A stretch of 15,435 nucleotides of DNA from Pseudomonadota bacterium (GTDB lineage Bacteria > Pseudomonadota > Alphaproteobacteria > Caulobacterales > Caulobacteraceae), in contig JAEYTM010000013.1 of assembly GCA_023434015.1 (NCBI GenBank), positions 1-15,435 on the forward strand, written 5' to 3'. Positions 13,054 through 15,435 of the stretch are shown here, in pieces; the first letter of the stretch is position 1; the number at the start of each line of letters is the position of its first letter. Made by a program: the position numbers and the translations under genes. The notes beneath the pieces were generated by a model, which did no database searches, had not been told where the DNA came from, and worked only from the letters and a program-made list of their open reading frames with translations.

Positions 13054-13968
13054 ATGGACGAGGCCGAAGCTTACAGGTTGTTCCGGATTTCGGCCGGCTT
13101 CGTCCTCGATCAGGTGCGGGTGGGGCGCTGGGGTCACGATTTCATCGACGGCCTGATCATGACCGCCATCACCCAGGCCAATGTCGCGCCGATCACCAGC
13201 GACCCCGTGCTTCAGCGGCGGTACGCGGCCTACGGCGATCCGCCGCCCGACGAGCTCCGCCGCCCCATCAGCGTCCACGCCACGGCCCACTCGCTGGGAC
13301 TGCCCTATGAGACGGTGCGGCGGCGGGTGATGGCCCGCTCCAGGGTCGGCGCCTACCGGGTCGCGCAGGACGGCGTCATCGTGCCGGGGGCCACGCTCGT
13401 GGCGCTGGCGCACAAGCGGCTGCTCGAACAGGCCTATGAGCGGCTACGGGCGTTATACCTGCGCCTGTGCGCCCAGGGGCTCCTGGAGGAGGCGACGGTC
13501 TCGGTCGAGCCGCCCTTCGACGCGCCGCCTCTGCGCTTGGCGGTGCGTGTCGCGGGAGACTACCTCCTGCGCTACGCGGACGAGCTTCGGGTCTATATCG
13601 AGGATCTGCCGTGCGCGATGATCTGGCTGGAGACCTTCCGGCATAACCGGGAGCACTGGCCTGACCATGCCCCGGCCGGGGGCGACAGCGACCTGCGCGG
13701 CGCGCGGGTGGCGCAGTTGTCCAGCCGCCTCGGGCTGCCCGCCGAAACCGTTCGGCGGCGCGTGGTCCAGCTCGTGGCGCAGGGCGCTTGCGAGTGGGCC
13801 GGCCCCGGGTTGATCGTGTCCACCGCCTCGCTGGCCCGGCCGGAATGCCAAAGGATGATCCGGCGCACCGGCATCGACCTCGTGCGGATGTACGCCTCGC
13901 TCGGAAACCTCGGGGTCATCGCCGCCTGGCGGGCCGAGGACGAGCCCCACCTCGCCCGCGCCGGCTGA
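13054..13968 (+). CDS. Tandem winged-helix-like protein of unknown function (internal duplication)
   Basis: 304 residues. A strong purine-rich site, GGGAGTGGGGGG, precedes the ATG. The protein is two copies of one unit. Copy 1 (about 8-136) has a helical part, GFVLDQVRVGRWGHDFIDGL, then a helix-turn-helix, AHSLGLPYETVRRRV (78-92), a beta-wing YRVAQDGVIVP and a Leu-rich helix LEQAYERLRALYLRL. Copy 2 (about 164-283) has DYLLRYADELRVYIEDL, then SSRLGLPAETVRRRV (223-237), CEWAGPGLIVS and MIRRTGIDLVRMYASL. LGLPxETVRRRV is identical in both copies apart from one residue. It resembles a fused dimer of winged-helix DNA-binding units, so a transcription regulator is the likely role. I do not recognise a named family. 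The 219-bp region upstream carries the AOX terminator and no obvious operator. Confidence 0.8.
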   Translation: MDEAEAYRLFRISAGFVLDQVRVGRWGHDFIDGLIMTAITQANVAPITSDPVLQRRYAAYGDPPPDELRRPISVHATAHSLGLPYETVRRRVMARSRVGAYRVAQDGVIVPGATLVALAHKRLLEQAYERLRALYLRLCAQGLLEEATVSVEPPFDAPPLRLAVRVAGDYLLRYADELRVYIEDLPCAMIWLETFRHNREHWPDHAPAGGDSDLRGARVAQLSSRLGLPAETVRRRVVQLVAQGACEWAGPGLIVSTASLARPECQRMIRRTGIDLVRMYASLGNLGVIAAWRAEDEPHLARAG

Positions 13969-13974
13969 CTTCAA

Positions 13975-14009
13975 GGGCGGCAACGCCCAGGCGGGTCGAA
14001 AAACCTGCC
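13975..14009. terminator. Paired hairpins after the tandem HTH gene
   Basis: The first hairpin is GGGCG-GCAA-CGCCC (13975-13988), a 5-bp stem on a stable GNRA tetraloop. The second, at 13990-14009, pairs GGCGGGT with ACCTGCC (one G-T wobble) around CGAAAA. Together they start 6 bp after the stop and fill the gap before dusA. No T-tract follows, so termination is plausible rather than certain. Confidence 0.35.
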
Positions 14010-14070
14010 GCGATGACCTAAATGGCCGGACGGCGCCGCCGCGCCGCACCCAAGTCGAGATCGCGAGGCC

Positions 14071-15090
14071 GTGAAAGACATCCCGCCCCACAGACTCTCC
14101 GTCGCCCCCATGATGGACTGGACCGACAGGCACTGTCGGGTGTTGCACCGGACGCTGTCGTCGCGGGCGCAGCTCTATACGGAGATGCTGACCACCGGCG
14201 CGATCCTGCACGGCGACCGGGCGCGGCTGCTCGCCTTCGATCCGGCCGAGCATCCGGTGGTGCTGCAGCTCGGCGGCTCCGATCCCGCCGACCTCGCCGC
14301 GGCGGCGCGGATCGGCGAAGCGGAGGGCTATGACGAGATCAATCTCAATGTCGGTTGTCCTTCGGACCGGGTGCAGTCCGGCCGGTTCGGCGCCTGCCTG
14401 ATGCGCGAGCCGGCGCTGGTCGCCGAATGCATGGCCGCCATCGGCGCGGCGGTGAAGATTCCGGCGACGGTTAAGTGCCGCATCGGCGTCGACGACCAGG
14501 ACCCTGAAGAGAGCCTCTTCACGCTCGTCGAGCTCTGCGCGGCCGCCGGAGTGGGCCATTTCGTGGTGCATGCGCGCAAGGCCTGGCTGAAGGGCCTGTC
14601 GCCGAAGGAGAACCGCGACGTGCCGCCGCTGGACTACGGCCTGGTCTACCGGCTGAAACGCGCGCGGCCGGACCTGACCATCTCGATCAACGGCGGCGTC
14701 GCCTCGCTGGACGAAGCGCTGGCGCACCTGGAGCATGTGGACGGGGTGATGCTGGGCCGGGCCGCCTATCACGAGCCCGGCATCCTCGGTGAGGTGGACG
14801 GGCGGATATTCGGACGCGGCGAGCGGGTCGATCCGTTCGAGGCCGTCGCCCGCTACAGGGACTATGTGGCCCACGAACTCGCGCGTGGCGCCCACCTGGC
14901 GGCCCTCACTCGACATATGCTGGGCCTGTTCCACGGTGTCCCCGGCGCCCGGTCCTGGCGGCGGATCCTGACGGTCGAGGGCGTCAAGCCGGGCGCCGGG
15001 CTGGAGGTTATCGATGCGGCCCTGGCGGCGGTGTCAGGGCTGCAGGAACAGCGCGTGGCGCGTCGCCTCGAAGCTGGAGAGGCGGCCTAG
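14071..15090 (+). CDS. dusA: tRNA-dihydrouridine(20/20a) synthase DusA
   Basis: 339 residues from a GTG at 14071; no ATG fits and the ribosome site is weak. The FMN-barrel opens with LSVAPMMDWTDRHCR (9-23), followed by YTEML, VVLQLGGSDP and the catalytic loop NLNVGCPSDRVQSGRFGACLM with C96. The DusA-type segment HARKAWLKGLSPKENRDVPPLDY, the phosphate-binding INGGV and VMLGRAAYHEP complete the fold. It reduces uridine 20/20a in the tRNA D-loop using FMN and NADPH in the cytoplasm. Subfamily assignment to DusA rests on the HARKAWLKGLSPKEN block. Its last 57 bp overlap the convergent aspartic-protease gene. Confidence 0.95.
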   Translation: MKDIPPHRLSVAPMMDWTDRHCRVLHRTLSSRAQLYTEMLTTGAILHGDRARLLAFDPAEHPVVLQLGGSDPADLAAAARIGEAEGYDEINLNVGCPSDRVQSGRFGACLMREPALVAECMAAIGAAVKIPATVKCRIGVDDQDPEESLFTLVELCAAAGVGHFVVHARKAWLKGLSPKENRDVPPLDYGLVYRLKRARPDLTISINGGVASLDEALAHLEHVDGVMLGRAAYHEPGILGEVDGRIFGRGERVDPFEAVARYRDYVAHELARGAHLAALTRHMLGLFHGVPGARSWRRILTVEGVKPGAGLEVIDAALAAVSGLQEQRVARRLEAGEAA

Positions 15091-15435
15091 GTAGGTCATG
15101 CCCAGCAGCGAGGTGTCCAGGCCCCGCTCGATGACCAGGGCGTCGACGTCTTGCAGCCGGGCGCCGGCGACCGACACCGACTCCAGCTCCACCGACGCGG
15201 CGCGCGCCGGGCCGGCGGCGGTGACGACGGTGTGGCCATAGGTCAGCCGGGCCGGGTCCAGGCCCAGCCGCCGGGCGTCGCGCGGGGTCAGGGCCACGGC
15301 GGTGGCGCCCGTATCGACCAGGAAACGCACGGGCCGGCCGTTGACCTCGCCGTCGGCCCAGTAGTGGCCGTCGCTGGCCTTCATGACCGCGCCGCGCTCC
15401 GCCGCGGGCCCGGCGCGGGCGATGGACGGCAGCGG
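15034..15435 (-). CDS. Retropepsin-like aspartic protease (TIGR02281 type), 5' end outside window
   Basis: 133 codons are visible and the frame stays open to the right edge. An ATG at 15384 exists, but sequence upstream of it is also in frame, and this family normally carries an N-terminal membrane segment, so the true start is probably beyond the window. Landmarks are GHYWADGEVNGRPVRFLVDTGA with the single catalytic Asp of DTGA, TPRDARRLGLD, a TAAGPARAASVELESVSVAG flap-like strand set, and LLGMTYLGRLSSFEATRHALFL at the end. Such proteins act as homodimers, each subunit giving one Asp, like retroviral proteases; physiological substrates are unknown. The 3' end lies inside dusA on the other strand. 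Confidence 0.85.
   Translation of the reverse strand, partial: PLPSIARAGPAAERGAVMKASDGHYWADGEVNGRPVRFLVDTGATAVALTPRDARRLGLDPARLTYGHTVVTAAGPARAASVELESVSVAGARLQDVDALVIERGLDTSLLGMTYLGRLSSFEATRHALFLQP

Noticed and set aside
13453..14934. A 493-codon minus-strand open frame
   Set aside because: It covers parts of the tandem HTH gene and dusA in antisense; no motif is visible and both sense genes are well supported.
15084..15093. CCTAGGTAGG, resembling the core of the FixJ-like boxes
   Set aside because: It lies at the dusA stop and inside protease coding sequence (codons for TYLGR), with no promoter position; probably coincidence.

Overview
The window is about 15.4 kb of very GC-rich DNA with strong GC bias at third codon positions. 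TonB-dependent-receptor sequence, exported plant-polymer enzymes, a heme-PAS FixL with FixJ, cyclopropane-fatty-acid synthase and an alternative oxidase together suggest a free-living alphaproteobacterium, most likely Caulobacteraceae (Caulobacter/Phenylobacterium type). This assignment comes from reading the proteins, not from a search. I see no tRNA, rRNA, CRISPR array, insertion sequence or phage gene. The only clear structural damage is one scar near 5.7 kb.

Positions 1-5260 look like a plant polysaccharide (pectin) locus. A Tat-exported type-B carboxylesterase (minus, running off the left edge) and a secreted family-10 pectate lyase (plus) diverge from a 75-bp intergenic region that carries a LacI-type operator-like palindrome. 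The lyase converges on an exported alpha/beta-hydrolase esterase (minus), with stop codons overlapping by two bases. Upstream of the esterase on the same strand is a D-2-hydroxyacid dehydrogenase. A related operator-like sequence lies in the gap between these two genes.

Positions 5261-6954 hold the scar. The 3' end of a TonB-dependent receptor (minus) abuts the 3' end of a flavin monoamine oxidase (plus) near position 5705, and both genes lack their 5' ends. A single deletion between two divergent genes would produce this. Downstream of the oxidase tail are an exported RidA-family protein and an exported NIPSNAP-family protein, probably the survivors of the oxidase operon.

Positions 6973-13053 look like an oxygen-adaptation block. 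It contains cyclopropane-fatty-acid synthase (minus), a 33-residue single-span membrane protein followed directly by a group III truncated hemoglobin (plus), fixL-fixJ plus a DUF454 membrane protein (minus), and a monoheme cytochrome c lipoprotein followed by alternative oxidase (plus). Three intergenic regions of this block share a motif of the type CCTACCTAGGGG that resembles rhizobial FixJ boxes. The natural model is that FixL senses low oxygen and FixJ directly controls the cytochrome, the AOX and the globin; no fixK or fixT is present in the window.

Positions 13054-15435 hold a 304-residue protein of unknown function built from two tandem copies of a helical segment plus a winged-helix-like HTH, then DusA (tRNA dihydrouridine synthase). 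A retropepsin-like aspartic protease (minus) runs off the right edge and overlaps the dusA 3' end by 57 bp.
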